A model generated the notes under the pieces. The model ran no database searches. It was given only the letters and a program-made list of their open reading frames with translations, and had not been told where the DNA came from. A stretch of DNA of 64,000 nucleotides from Nocardia cyriacigeorgica (GTDB lineage Bacteria > Actinomycetota > Actinomycetes > Mycobacteriales > Mycobacteriaceae), in the NCBI RefSeq assembly GCF_010868145.1, contig NZ_JAAGUY010000001.1, positions 620,001-684,000 on the forward strand. Reading direction: 5' to 3'. Below, one piece after another: positions 36,354 to 44,913 of the stretch; within the stretch, counting starts at the first letter, position 1, and each line of letters opens with the position of its first letter. The translations under genes and the position numbers were made by a program.

Positions 36354-37316
36354 TCAGGTGAGGCCGGTGACTTCCCGGGCAATTGCGGCGAGCCGAGTGT
36401 GTGCCGCCGAGACGACGCCCTGCCGGTTCTTGCCTGCTTCCTCATAAGCAAGAATGGCTCGCACATCTACGGGATCGGTCAGCTCCTTGACTGCGGCCAC
36501 GGCCTCACCGACGTTGAGCTCGTCGTAGTCGACGACCGGCAGCTCCTCCGGTTCCAGGACGCCGGTAACGGTGCGGATCGAATGGACAGCGCCGGCCGCA
36601 GCGTCGGCGCCTTCCCTGCGGGTCACCTGTTCGGCGGTCTCGAGCGCCGCATCGCGGGAGGCGGTGAGGGTTTTGACGGCGACATCACCAGCATGCGCGC
36701 CCTGAGCCAGCAGCTCGCCCAGCGCGGGCGGGGTGGCGCGCACGGTCTCCACGACCCGGTCGATGCCGCGGGCGGACCAGTTGACCGGGATACTCACCAG
36801 CTTGACCGCGGTGCCGGTCGCCGCTTGCAGCGGTGTCCGTCTGAGTGCGGCCGGTCCACCGAGGGCGTCCTCGGCCAACACGGTCGTCAGCCATTCCACG
36901 GTCGCCGAGTGCGCGATGATCAATCGCTCGGCCAGGGACACGACATCGGTGCGGTGGTCGGCGATCGCGAGTGCCTTGACGTAGCGGGCTCGGTCGAGGA
37001 GTTGATGCTCGCGAGTCAGGTCGCCAAGCAGCGCTTCGTCGAACGGTTGGGCTTGATCGATCATCGCTTTGAACACCGCGGTAGCCCTGCCGAGGATCGG
37101 GCCGATCAGCGGCGGGACACCGCCGAGTTCACGGACCGCGGCGTCAATGGCCTCGGCGCGGGCACGGGCTTTGTCGGCGTTTTCGGACAACTCCCTGCGC
37201 ACCGCATCGGTCCGAGCCTGCGAGACTCGGGTCTCGGCGATCTGAATCTCGGTGTTGGTCAGGTCGAGGACAGCGCGAAGCTGCGCCAATAGCGTGGCGG
37301 TGGTGGTAGTGCTCAT
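36354..37316 (-). CDS. Ferritin-like helical protein with lipid-droplet-protein-like C-terminus
   Basis: 320 residues. The first 160 or so form a predicted four-helix ferritin-like bundle (TNTEIQIAETRVSQARTDAV; MIDQAQPFDEALLGDL). No complete di-iron ligand set is obvious. The C-terminal 50 residues (LNVGEAVAAVKELTDPVD then AYEEAGKNRQGV) resemble the C-terminal helix-hairpin of mycobacterial/rhodococcal lipid-droplet-associated proteins. Divergent from the catalase-fold gene by about 210 bases. A role at lipid bodies or membranes is inference. Confidence 0.75.
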   Translation of the reverse strand: MSTTTTATLLAQLRAVLDLTNTEIQIAETRVSQARTDAVRRELSENADKARARAEAIDAAVRELGGVPPLIGPILGRATAVFKAMIDQAQPFDEALLGDLTREHQLLDRARYVKALAIADHRTDVVSLAERLIIAHSATVEWLTTVLAEDALGGPAALRRTPLQAATGTAVKLVSIPVNWSARGIDRVVETVRATPPALGELLAQGAHAGDVAVKTLTASRDAALETAEQVTRREGADAAAGAVHSIRTVTGVLEPEELPVVDYDELNVGEAVAAVKELTDPVDVRAILAYEEAGKNRQGVVSAAHTRLAAIAREVTGLT

Positions 37317-37529
37317 GCGGATCTCGTCCCCTTCGGCGCGTTACCGGTATCAGGTCGGCGCAACGCTGCACCGCTACCTGCCTACCCCGCGCAACCAACC
37401 TCTAACGGGCATGGCAGCACTCGGCCCGTCGGCGGCCGATTCATTCGATCGCTGATCGGCACCGGTGCGTATCTCGAAGCAGAGGGGGTACGCGCTACGC
37501 ACATCAGTATTTCGATGATTGGAGGTCTC

Positions 37530-38207
37530 ATGGCTGATCTTGTTTCTGCCACGGTGACCAAGGCCTTCGAGGCCGGCGCCAGGATCCGGCACGGCCGCGT
37601 CGTCAGTTCTCGTGGCCTCCGGCTGTCCGGCAGGTTCCATGCCGAGGATGAATACGTCTCCCTGTTCGGGGACGGCGAACGAGCGGTGATCGCGCGACTG
37701 TCCAAGGGAATCGGTACTCCCGCTGGTTTACCGGATGTTCTAGGGCTGGCCTTTCGCACACTCGATCGCGACGAACACCCATGGGATGTCGTGCTGGCCA
37801 CGACCGGAAGTGGCGGGCTTGGTCGCCTGGCCATTACCCCTGCGCGCGGCTGGGCCAGCGCCAGATACGGGTCTCTGCTGCCCTACAGATTCGGCAATTC
37901 CGGCCTGACCTGGCTCTTCGCTGAACCTGACAACGACCAGCCCGCCACCGCGTCACTCGACGCCATGGCTGAGCACCTACGCGAGAACACCCTCGGATTC
38001 GTAGTGACCGTTCAAGGCCTCGGCACCCCGCGACGCGTCGCCGGCGAACTGGTCCTGCACTACGCGGAGCCCCGTGAGCACCGAACCGACTTCTTCGATC
38101 CGATGCTCAACCATCCGGCCGAGGTCACCCTTGTCCCCGAGATCGTCACCCGGATCAGGGAACGCGCCTATATCGGCAGCCGACGAGGCCGCGGGGAGGA
38201 AGACTGA
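37530..38207 (+). CDS. Catalase-fold protein (often annotated phosphodiesterase)
   Basis: 225 residues from the ATG at 37530, directly after GGAGG; an ATG at 37515 is also in frame. The sequence RLSKGIGTPAGLPDVLGLAFR, then SLLPYRF and WDVVLATTG, matches an actinobacterial family given the name phosphodiesterase in databases but built like the catalase core. I see no haem-ligand tyrosine context or active-site His/Asn of true catalases. The function is unknown. Confidence 0.7.
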   Translation: MADLVSATVTKAFEAGARIRHGRVVSSRGLRLSGRFHAEDEYVSLFGDGERAVIARLSKGIGTPAGLPDVLGLAFRTLDRDEHPWDVVLATTGSGGLGRLAITPARGWASARYGSLLPYRFGNSGLTWLFAEPDNDQPATASLDAMAEHLRENTLGFVVTVQGLGTPRRVAGELVLHYAEPREHRTDFFDPMLNHPAEVTLVPEIVTRIRERAYIGSRRGRGEED

Positions 38208-38297
38208 TCCGACAGTGCACACCATCTGCCGGTCAACCGTGCGCCGGGCGCCTCGCCACCGCTCCGCGGGGCGGCTGGCGAAGATTATGCTGACTGG

Positions 38298-38815
38298 TCA
38301 GGTCCAGGACCGGATGTTGGTGAAGTCCTCGGAGATCTGCCAGATACGTTGGGCATCCTCGTGGCTGCGGAGCCGACTGTAGAGCTTCTGCTCCGCGGGC
38401 GGGCCGCCCAGGTGGCCGGGTCCGCTGGGACCGTAGAAGCGTTCGGTGTGGGCGTCGGGAGAAGTGGCGGCGTAGAGGGCGGGAAGTGTCGCCGACTCGA
38501 CGGTGCCGACCAAGCGATCCGGTGGAGTCATCACACCGGCGTTGTTGATGAGAAGGTGTATCGGGCGGTCCACCTCTCGCAGAATCTTGCCGAGAGCCGC
38601 CACTGAAGCCATTGACGACAAATCGAGTTCACGCAGCGACACTCTCACCTTCCGGGTCGTCTGCCTGATCGTGGCGATTGCTGCCTCGCCCTGACGCTGG
38701 TTGCGTACGGGAACGACGACCTCGGCGTCGGCTGCTGCCAAGACGCGCGGCGATGCCGATTCCCATAGCGTCGCTGGCTCCGGTGACGACCGCGCGCGTT
38801 TCATGTTTGGCGCGA
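38298..38815 (-). pseudogene. Broken short-chain dehydrogenase/reductase gene
   Basis: The N-terminus reads RAVVTGASDAMGIGIAARLG in one frame and continues after a frameshift as LAAADAEVVVPVRNQRQGE and IHLLINNAGVMTP in another. The middle of the enzyme, including the catalytic YxxxK, is deleted: the sequence passes from GVMTPPDR to a C-terminal tail (LYSRLRSHEDAQRIWQISE). Both lesions make it non-functional. It lies next to the tetR gene on the same strand. Confidence 0.8.
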
Positions 38816-38856
38816 CGCTCAGGAGATCGCCTACGACCCTCGCACCGCAACAGCCT

Positions 38857-39438
38857 TCATCGGGCGCTGATACCCGCCGTCAACATGGCCGACAGCTCGC
38901 GGTAAGCGGCGGCGTCGTCCAATCCGGTACTGGCGCGCACGCCGCCCTGCTGGATGCGCACCATCATGGTGGTGCCGAGATCTGCGGCGAAGGCCGCGTG
39001 GACGCTGCGGAATTCGCCGGCTTCAACGCCTTCATCGATCAGCTGCCGCACCCGGCGCGCAGCGAGGCGAGTGTTGCGTTCGTAGACTTCGCGGGCCGGG
39101 GCGAAATGGTCGAGATCGGCCATGAACCGATCGGAGGCCACCGAGAGCGCTTCGCCAACGGCGGCCAGATAGGCGGCGATCCGTTCCCGTGGGCACCCTG
39201 CGACCGCGACGGCGGCCTCGACGGCGTCGGTCGACCGCTTGAAGAAGTGCACGGTCGCCGCTGTGACCAGCTGTTCTTTGCTGCCCGCCAGCGTATAGAG
39301 GGTGGACTTGGAGCAGCGGAGCCGGGCCGCGATGGCGTCAAGAGTCAGGTGTGCGAAGCCTTCGGCCAGCAGCAGCGCGACAAGTTCATCGAACAGTTCG
39401 GTGCGGCGAGTCGTGGCGAAAGCCGGGCGGTGCTCCAT
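38857..39438 (-). CDS. TetR-family transcriptional regulator
   Basis: 193 residues. The N-terminal helix-turn-helix reads LTLDAIAARLRCSKSTLYTL, followed by the usual all-helical ligand domain. It is divergent from an acyl-CoA dehydrogenase gene 100 bases away, with two CAGTACTG-based palindromes in between, so autorepression and control of the dehydrogenase are likely. Start ATG at 39438 lies nine bases from the first palindrome. Confidence 0.92.
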   Translation of the reverse strand: MEHRPAFATTRRTELFDELVALLLAEGFAHLTLDAIAARLRCSKSTLYTLAGSKEQLVTAATVHFFKRSTDAVEAAVAVAGCPRERIAAYLAAVGEALSVASDRFMADLDHFAPAREVYERNTRLAARRVRQLIDEGVEAGEFRSVHAAFAADLGTTMMVRIQQGGVRASTGLDDAAAYRELSAMLTAGISAR

Positions 39439-39446
39439 ATCGCGAT

Positions 39447-39512
39447 AGTACTGCGCAGCATCTTGCAGTACTGATCGCGAGACAGTACTGTGGGATGCAA
39501 TTCAGTACTGTC
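39447..39512. promoter_or_regulatory. Two TetR-type operators in tandem
   Basis: Site 1: AGTACTGC (39447-39454) and its reverse complement (39465-39472), 10-base spacer, with further TCGCGA symmetry outside. Site 2: GACAGTACTG (39481-39490) and its perfect reverse complement (39503-39512), 12-base spacer. Both share the CAGTACTG core and fill the interval between tetR and the acyl-CoA dehydrogenase gene. Confidence 0.75.
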
Positions 39513-39538
39513 TTGAGTATCGCCCCGAGGAGATTCCT

Positions 39539-40678
39539 GTGGCCGTCGATCGACTCCTACCCACCGACGAGGCGAAGGATCTCATTCAACTCACCCGCGA
39601 TGTAGCCGACAAAGTTCTGGCGCCGATCGTCGATGAGCACGAGAGGTCCGAGACCTATCCCGAAGGCGTATTCGCCACACTCGGCGAAGCCGGCCTCTTG
39701 ACCCTCCCGTATCCGGAGGAATGGGGCGGCGGCGGTCAGCCGTACGAGGTGTATCTGCAGGTCCTCGAGGAGATCGCCGCCCGCTGGACCGCAGTCGCTG
39801 TCGCGGTCAGCGTGCACAGCCTCTCCATCCATCCCCTCATGGCATTCGGCACCGAGGAGCAGAAGCAGCGCTGGCTGCCGGAGATGTTGGGCGGCACCAC
39901 GATCGGCGCCTACAGCCTGTCCGAACCCCAGGCCGGCTCGGATGCCGCAGCGCTCGCGTGCCGAGCAACCGGCGTCGACGGGGGCTATCGGATCACCGGT
40001 TCCAAGGCGTGGATCACCCACGGCGGCATCGCCGACTTCTACAATCTGTTCGCCCGCACCGGTGAAGGATCCAAGGGCATCTCCTGCTTCCTCGTCGACA
40101 AAGACACCGAGGGGCTGAGTTTCGGCAAGCCCGAGCAGAAGATGGGCTTGCACGCCGTCCCGACCACATCCGCGCGTTACGACGACGCCTTCGTCCCGTC
40201 CGAGCGTCGGATCGGCAACGAAGGCCAAGGCTTGCAGATCGCCTTCAGCGCACTGGACTCCGGACGGCTCGGTATTGCCGCGGTCGCGGTCGGTCTCGCG
40301 CAGGCCGCACTCGACGAAGCCGTGGCCTACGCACAGGAGCGGGTCACGTTCGGCCGCAAGATCATCGACCATCAGGGGCTGGGTTTCCTGCTCGCCGATA
40401 TGGCAGCCGCGGTCGATTCCGCCCGGGCCACCTACCTGGACGCCGCTCGCCGCCGGGACGCGGGCCTGCCCTATTCTCGCAACGCCGCGGTGGCCAAGCT
40501 GGTAGCGACCGATGCCGCGATGAAGGTCACCACCGATGCTGTTCAGGTGCTCGGCGGTTACGGCTACACCCGCGACTTCCGACTCGAGCGGTACATGCGC
40601 GAAGCCAAGATCACCCAGATCTTCGAAGGCACCAATCAGATTCAGCGGCTGGTCATCAGCCGCCACCTCGCGGGCTGA
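39539..40678 (+). CDS. Acyl-CoA dehydrogenase
   Basis: 379 residues from the GTG at 39539, seven bases after GAGGAG. All parts of the flavin acyl-CoA dehydrogenase fold are present: GAYSLSEPQAGSDAAAL, the FAD segment WITHGGIADFYNLFART, and the C-terminal YMREAKITQIFEGTNQIQR with the catalytic base Glu. Closest in pattern to short/medium-chain enzymes. Probably controlled by the divergent TetR protein through the palindromes at 39447-39512. Chain-length preference is not predictable. Confidence 0.93.
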   Translation: MAVDRLLPTDEAKDLIQLTRDVADKVLAPIVDEHERSETYPEGVFATLGEAGLLTLPYPEEWGGGGQPYEVYLQVLEEIAARWTAVAVAVSVHSLSIHPLMAFGTEEQKQRWLPEMLGGTTIGAYSLSEPQAGSDAAALACRATGVDGGYRITGSKAWITHGGIADFYNLFARTGEGSKGISCFLVDKDTEGLSFGKPEQKMGLHAVPTTSARYDDAFVPSERRIGNEGQGLQIAFSALDSGRLGIAAVAVGLAQAALDEAVAYAQERVTFGRKIIDHQGLGFLLADMAAAVDSARATYLDAARRRDAGLPYSRNAAVAKLVATDAAMKVTTDAVQVLGGYGYTRDFRLERYMREAKITQIFEGTNQIQRLVISRHLAG

Positions 40679-40856
40679 CCCGACCGCCCCGATCCACGTG
40701 CGGGCTGCCGACTTCACCTACGCCTCGACACGAGGCGACCAGACGGCTGCACAACCCGGGGCGGCAGGCGCCATCTCTCTCCGATCCGAGCAGTGGCAGA
40801 CCCCGGGTGCTCGAGGTCTGCCACACGGTGTGCTTTGCCGCATTCCGCCCTCAGGC

Positions 40857-42281
40857 TCAGCTCCGGACGTCGCCGAATCGCGAAGGATGTGGCAATGCGA
40901 TGGTCAGCAGCAGCAATATCGCCGCCAAGGGGAGCACCAAGAGCAGAGTATGCGGGATCGCCTCCGCCGTACTCGTCGCGGAGTTCGGCTCGCCGTCCAG
41001 TTGATGGCTGAGTATGCGACCGTACACCGCGATACCCAGTGCCATACCGAGCCCGCGCACCGACAGGACAGCCGCAGTAACCGCCGCGAGATCTGTTGGT
41101 GCGACGGAATTCTGCGCCACTGTCACCAGCAACTGCATGACCATGCCGACGCCGAGTCCGAGCATTGCCAGCTCCACCGCGACTACAGCGAAGGCGGACT
41201 CCGCACCGAGCTGCCCGAGCAGGCCGACGGCGACCGCGATCACGGCCGCCCCGGCGATCAGAAAGGGGCGGGGCTGTCCGGTTCTGGTCACCAGAGTGCC
41301 GGTCACGAACGAGGTCACCACGAAGGCCAGCACATAGGGATTCAGGGCCAGCCCCGCCGCCGTAGCGCTCATTCCGAAGGCACTGCGCAGATAGGTCGGC
41401 AGGTAGACGATGGTCGCGAACATCAGCGCGCCGAGCACCGCGGTCGCGGCCAGGACCACGCCGGTTGTTCGCCCGGTGAACAGATGCATCGGAAGCACCG
41501 GGTCCGTTGTACGGCGTTCCCACCAGATGAAGGCGCTGAGCAGCGCGATGGCCGCGGCACCGAGGGCGACGGTGGTGCCGGCGCTGCCAGGAGACGACCC
41601 GCTGGACAACTCGGTGATCAGCAGGATGCCCACCACGGTGCAGAGCAGCAGGATCGACCCGACCACGTCGAGCCGGATCGTATGCGCTCCGCGAGGCAGT
41701 CGCAGCGCCGCCGCTACCAGAACCGCCGACAGCACCCCCAAAGGCACGTTGATATAGAAGATCCAGCGCCAGCCGACGGCGTCGGTGATCACGCCGCCCA
41801 ACAGCGGGCCGCCGACCGCCGCGACGGCGAAGATGGCACCCACAGCGCCTTGGACCCGGCCGCGCAGCTCGACCGGAAACAGTTCCGCGAGCGCGATCGT
41901 CGGGACGGTGAACAGCGCACCTGCGCCGATCCCTTGCAGCGTTCGGAAAGCGATCAGCCGCGGCAGCGATCCGGCCATGCCACACAATGCCGACGCGACG
42001 GTGAAAATGGTGATGGCAGCGAGGAATACCGGCCGCCTCCCGAACCGATCGCTCAACCGCCCGTACAGGGCGGCGGTAGCGGTCGACGCGAGTACATAGC
42101 AGGTGACGATCCAGCTGAGCGAGCCGACATCACCGAAATCGACGGCAATGTCGGGCAAGGCGATACTGACGATCGTCTGGTCGAGTACCGACAGCAGCAT
42201 GCCGATCGCCAGGCCTGCGGTCGCGGGCGCGACATTGCTCGGGCGGGCGACGGGCGCGTCGACGGTCACGGATACGGACAC
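40857..42281 (-). CDS. DHA2-family (EmrB/QacA) MFS drug exporter
   Basis: 474 residues, 14 helices. Helix 1 carries the DHA2 motif LDQTIVSIALPDIA and loop 2-3 GRLSDRFGRRPV. The GTG at 42281 is eight bases after GGGAGG; a TTG at 42287 overlapping the upstream stop is less well spaced. It is translationally coupled to the flavin reductase gene upstream and divergent from a MerR regulator. It likely exports a toxic or redox-active compound sensed by that regulator. Confidence 0.92.
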   Translation of the reverse strand: MSVSVTVDAPVARPSNVAPATAGLAIGMLLSVLDQTIVSIALPDIAVDFGDVGSLSWIVTCYVLASTATAALYGRLSDRFGRRPVFLAAITIFTVASALCGMAGSLPRLIAFRTLQGIGAGALFTVPTIALAELFPVELRGRVQGAVGAIFAVAAVGGPLLGGVITDAVGWRWIFYINVPLGVLSAVLVAAALRLPRGAHTIRLDVVGSILLLCTVVGILLITELSSGSSPGSAGTTVALGAAAIALLSAFIWWERRTTDPVLPMHLFTGRTTGVVLAATAVLGALMFATIVYLPTYLRSAFGMSATAAGLALNPYVLAFVVTSFVTGTLVTRTGQPRPFLIAGAAVIAVAVGLLGQLGAESAFAVVAVELAMLGLGVGMVMQLLVTVAQNSVAPTDLAAVTAAVLSVRGLGMALGIAVYGRILSHQLDGEPNSATSTAEAIPHTLLLVLPLAAILLLLTIALPHPSRFGDVRS

Positions 42282-42283
42282 GA

Positions 42284-43234
42284 TCAATGCCTCCCGGCCG
42301 ACAAGGGATTCGGCAGGCCGAAGTCATGGCTGAGCAGATCCTGGTCGATCGCGCTCGCCGCGATGGTGCCGGCCGCCGCGGCCGTGATGACCGCGGCGAA
42401 CGGCATCGGCACGCTCGCGCGCCGCGCCATATCACCCGCCGCGTACACACCCGTGACACTCGTCTGATGGAACTCGTCGACCTCGACGGTGGTGTCGGCG
42501 AACATCGAGCAGCCGAGCTGTTCGGGTAGCGGAGATCGCCGGACGGGTGTGCTCGTGACGAAGGCCGCTTCGCGCGGCAGTTCGCCGCCATCGGCGAAGG
42601 CGATCGCGGCCAGTTTCGTTCCGGCCGATCGGAATTCGGCAACGAGTCCGGTATGCACGGGGATTCCTGCCGCCGCAAGCGGTCCGCGCGCCGCCTCCGG
42701 TAGGTCGGTCGCGCCATCGGTGCACAACGCGACATCCGAGCTGAAGCGGCTCAGGTGTAGCGCCAGCCGGATGCGGTCCGGCGTCGCGCCGATCACCGCG
42801 ATCGACCGGCCGCTGGCCTCGAATCCGTGGCAGTAGGGGCAGTGGAAAACGCTGCGGCCCCACAGTTGGGCGATACCCGTGATATCCGGCAGCTCGTCGA
42901 CCACTCCGCTCGCCAGGAGCAATCGTTTGCTCTCTACCTCGCCGCCATCGGTGAGCCTCACCGCGAAGCCACGGTGTTCGGGTAGCTGCCGCACGCCCTG
43001 CACTGTGCCGTTACGTAGCTCGATGGTCGGATACGAACGCAACTGCTCATGCGCGATCTCCCGAATCCGCGCCGGGGGCACGCCGTCTCGCGTGAAGAAA
43101 TTGTGCACCGCTTCGGCCGGGGCATTACGGCCCGCGCCGGAGTCCAGTACCAGGGCGTGCCGGTGGGTGCGGCCCAGGGTCAACGCTGCGGACAGCCCGG
43201 CCGATCCGCCGCCGACGACGATGACTTCGAACAT
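42284..43234 (-). CDS. Thioredoxin-reductase-like FAD/NAD(P) disulfide oxidoreductase
   Basis: 316 residues, ATG at 43234 after GAGGAGG. FAD loop VVGGGSAGLSAAL at the N-terminus; redox-active pair CPYC at 132-135; NAD(P) loop IAVIGATPDR just after; C-terminal FAD motif GVYAAGDMARRA. The size and arrangement are those of low-molecular-weight thioredoxin reductases or their close relatives. No thioredoxin gene is adjacent. Next to an exporter and divergent from a MerR regulator, it may reduce a dithiol compound such as a dithiolopyrrolone-like substrate; that is speculation. Confidence 0.88.
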   Translation of the reverse strand: MFEVIVVGGGSAGLSAALTLGRTHRHALVLDSGAGRNAPAEAVHNFFTRDGVPPARIREIAHEQLRSYPTIELRNGTVQGVRQLPEHRGFAVRLTDGGEVESKRLLLASGVVDELPDITGIAQLWGRSVFHCPYCHGFEASGRSIAVIGATPDRIRLALHLSRFSSDVALCTDGATDLPEAARGPLAAAGIPVHTGLVAEFRSAGTKLAAIAFADGGELPREAAFVTSTPVRRSPLPEQLGCSMFADTTVEVDEFHQTSVTGVYAAGDMARRASVPMPFAAVITAAAAGTIAASAIDQDLLSHDFGLPNPLSAGRH

Positions 43235-43260
43235 TCGGTCCTCCTCGTGAGGGTGTCTGT

Positions 43261-43296
43261 TTGACACCAGGGACCACTCTGCAAGTTAATGTCAAC
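43261..43296 (+). promoter_or_regulatory. Candidate MerR-type promoter with 19-bp spacer
   Basis: TTGACA (43261-43266) and TTAATG (43286-43291) are separated by 19 bases, the long spacer typical of MerR-regulated promoters. A hexamer TGTCAA (43290-43295) is the reverse complement of the -35. The predicted transcript would begin at or next to the ATG at 43297, so the message may be leaderless. Confidence 0.4.
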
Positions 43297-43746
43297 ATGA
43301 AGTCAAGCCGCGATGATGACGAGGCCGAATTCACCATCGGTGAGGTCGCGGCGCGGTTCGGTCTCGCCACCCATGTACTGCGGCATTGGGAGACGATGGG
43401 CCTGCTTCAACCCGCCGGACGGGTGAACGGCCGCCGCAGGTACAACCGCGATCACCTGGTCCGGGTCGCGATGATCGTGCGGGGCAAGAAGTCCGGACTG
43501 AGCCTCGAGCAGTTACGCGACTGGCTGGATGCGCCGGACCGAACCGCCCGCACGACCGTACTCGCCCGCCAGCATGCGGAGCTGGCCCGGCGCATCGCCG
43601 AAGCGCAGGCCTCGCAGCGGATGATCGAGCATGCCATGGAGTGCGAGGCGGAGGAGTTCACGAAGTGTCCGACCTTCCGCCACATGGTCGCCGAACTCAT
43701 CGATGAACCACAATCGCCTCCGCTGGTCCGACCCGACGGCTGCTGA
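43297..43746 (+). CDS. MerR-family transcriptional regulator
   Basis: 149 residues from the ATG at 43297 (no ribosome site; see promoter entry). The winged helix-turn-helix reads TIGEVAARFGLATHVLRHW, followed by a dimerisation helix. Cysteines lie at 116, 124 and 149 in the C-terminal part (MECEAEEFTKCP, and the final residue), a possible metal or redox sensor site. Divergent from the flavin reductase/exporter pair with 62 bases between starts, and very probably its regulator. Confidence 0.9.
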   Translation: MKSSRDDDEAEFTIGEVAARFGLATHVLRHWETMGLLQPAGRVNGRRRYNRDHLVRVAMIVRGKKSGLSLEQLRDWLDAPDRTARTTVLARQHAELARRIAEAQASQRMIEHAMECEAEEFTKCPTFRHMVAELIDEPQSPPLVRPDGC

Positions 43747-43902
43747 TTCCGCGGTCCGTGGGGTATCGCCGCCCCACTCGGGCCACGCTTCGGGCGGTTG
43801 GGGAGGCAGGCTGCGGGCTGGTAGCGAGCCGGATTGTGGGAGTGGTTCGCGGGTGCAGGCACCCAGAGCGAAATCGGGTCGGAAGCCCTTACGATCGTCG
43901 GC

Positions 43903-44757
43903 ATGCGGCTGACCACACTTTCCGCCGACGCGCGGGCTCGACGTAGTGCTGAGATGAAGGAGTTTCTCCGGTCTCGGCGGGCCCGAGTGTCTCCGGCCGA
44001 TGCCGGCATGGCCGTCGGGGATACCCGTGGTCGCCGCACGCCGGGGTTGCGAAGAGAAGAAGTCGCAGTATTGGCCGGGGTCGGGGTCTCCTGGTACACG
44101 TGGCTGGAGCAGGGTCGGGAGATCAATGTGTCGGGGGATGTGCTGGATGCGATCGCTCGGGTGCTGCGGTTGGATGTGGCCGAGCGTGAGCACCTCTATC
44201 TGTTGGCCGGGCTGAACCCGCCGCAGCCTCTCCCGGCCGCGCGTCGGGTGCCGGAGGAGTTGCGCCGGGTCATCGATTCCTGGCTGCCGCGTCCGGCCTA
44301 CCTGTTGGATGTGCATTGGAATCTGGTGGCTGTCAACCGCACCGCCGAGCTGGTGTTCGGGTATCGCGAGGCGGACCACAACTGTTTGATCACCTTCTTC
44401 ACCAGCAGTCGCTACCGATCGTCGGTGTGCCACTGGCACGATGCCGCCAGGGCCATCGTCGCGCAGTTCCGGGCGGACGCCGCGCGCTATCCGGATGATC
44501 CGGAGTTCGGCCGACTGGCGACGGACATGTGTTCGGTCAGTGCGGAATTCGCCGAGATCTGGGCCGAGCACGACATTCGCAATACGGCGACCGGTACCAA
44601 GGTCATCGCCCATGCCGAGGTCGGCGAACTCGTCTTCGACTACACCACCTTGACGCTTCCTGAACTCCCCGGCCATCGCCTTCTCCTGCACACCCCGGCT
44701 GCGGCCACGGAAACCGAGCAGCGGCTGGTCGCCCTCCTGGAAACGTCCGTCGGATAG
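43903..44757 (+). CDS. XRE/MmyB-type helix-turn-helix regulator
   Basis: 284 residues from the ATG at 43903. The N-terminal XRE domain has RRTPGLRREEVAVLAGVGVS and WYTWLEQGREINVS. The C-terminal MmyB-like ligand-binding domain has RPAYLLDVHWNLVAVNRTAE. Proteins of this class in actinomycetes frequently control an adjacent SDR or oxidoreductase gene, and an SDR follows 156 bases downstream on the same strand. The ligand is unknown, though fatty acids have been proposed for relatives. Confidence 0.92.
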   Translation: MRLTTLSADARARRSAEMKEFLRSRRARVSPADAGMAVGDTRGRRTPGLRREEVAVLAGVGVSWYTWLEQGREINVSGDVLDAIARVLRLDVAEREHLYLLAGLNPPQPLPAARRVPEELRRVIDSWLPRPAYLLDVHWNLVAVNRTAELVFGYREADHNCLITFFTSSRYRSSVCHWHDAARAIVAQFRADAARYPDDPEFGRLATDMCSVSAEFAEIWAEHDIRNTATGTKVIAHAEVGELVFDYTTLTLPELPGHRLLLHTPAAATETEQRLVALLETSVG

Positions 44758-44913
44758 CCCCGGCAATAGTGGCGGCCTTCGGCATCTTCGAGGCCGGACG
44801 CGATCGCCTCATCGCGGTGCGGCATCCGTGCGGCAGACCGCGAAGGTGGTGTTGTCGGCCCCAGGTTCATCGCGCACTGCTGTAGCGCCGGACGCCCACG
44901 CAGGATCGTTCGC

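Noticed and set aside
40536..42467. A 643-codon open frame on the plus strand
   Set aside because: It is antisense to the DHA2 exporter and reads Arg/Gln/His/Gly-rich sequence with no domain; the minus-strand exporter is clearly real.
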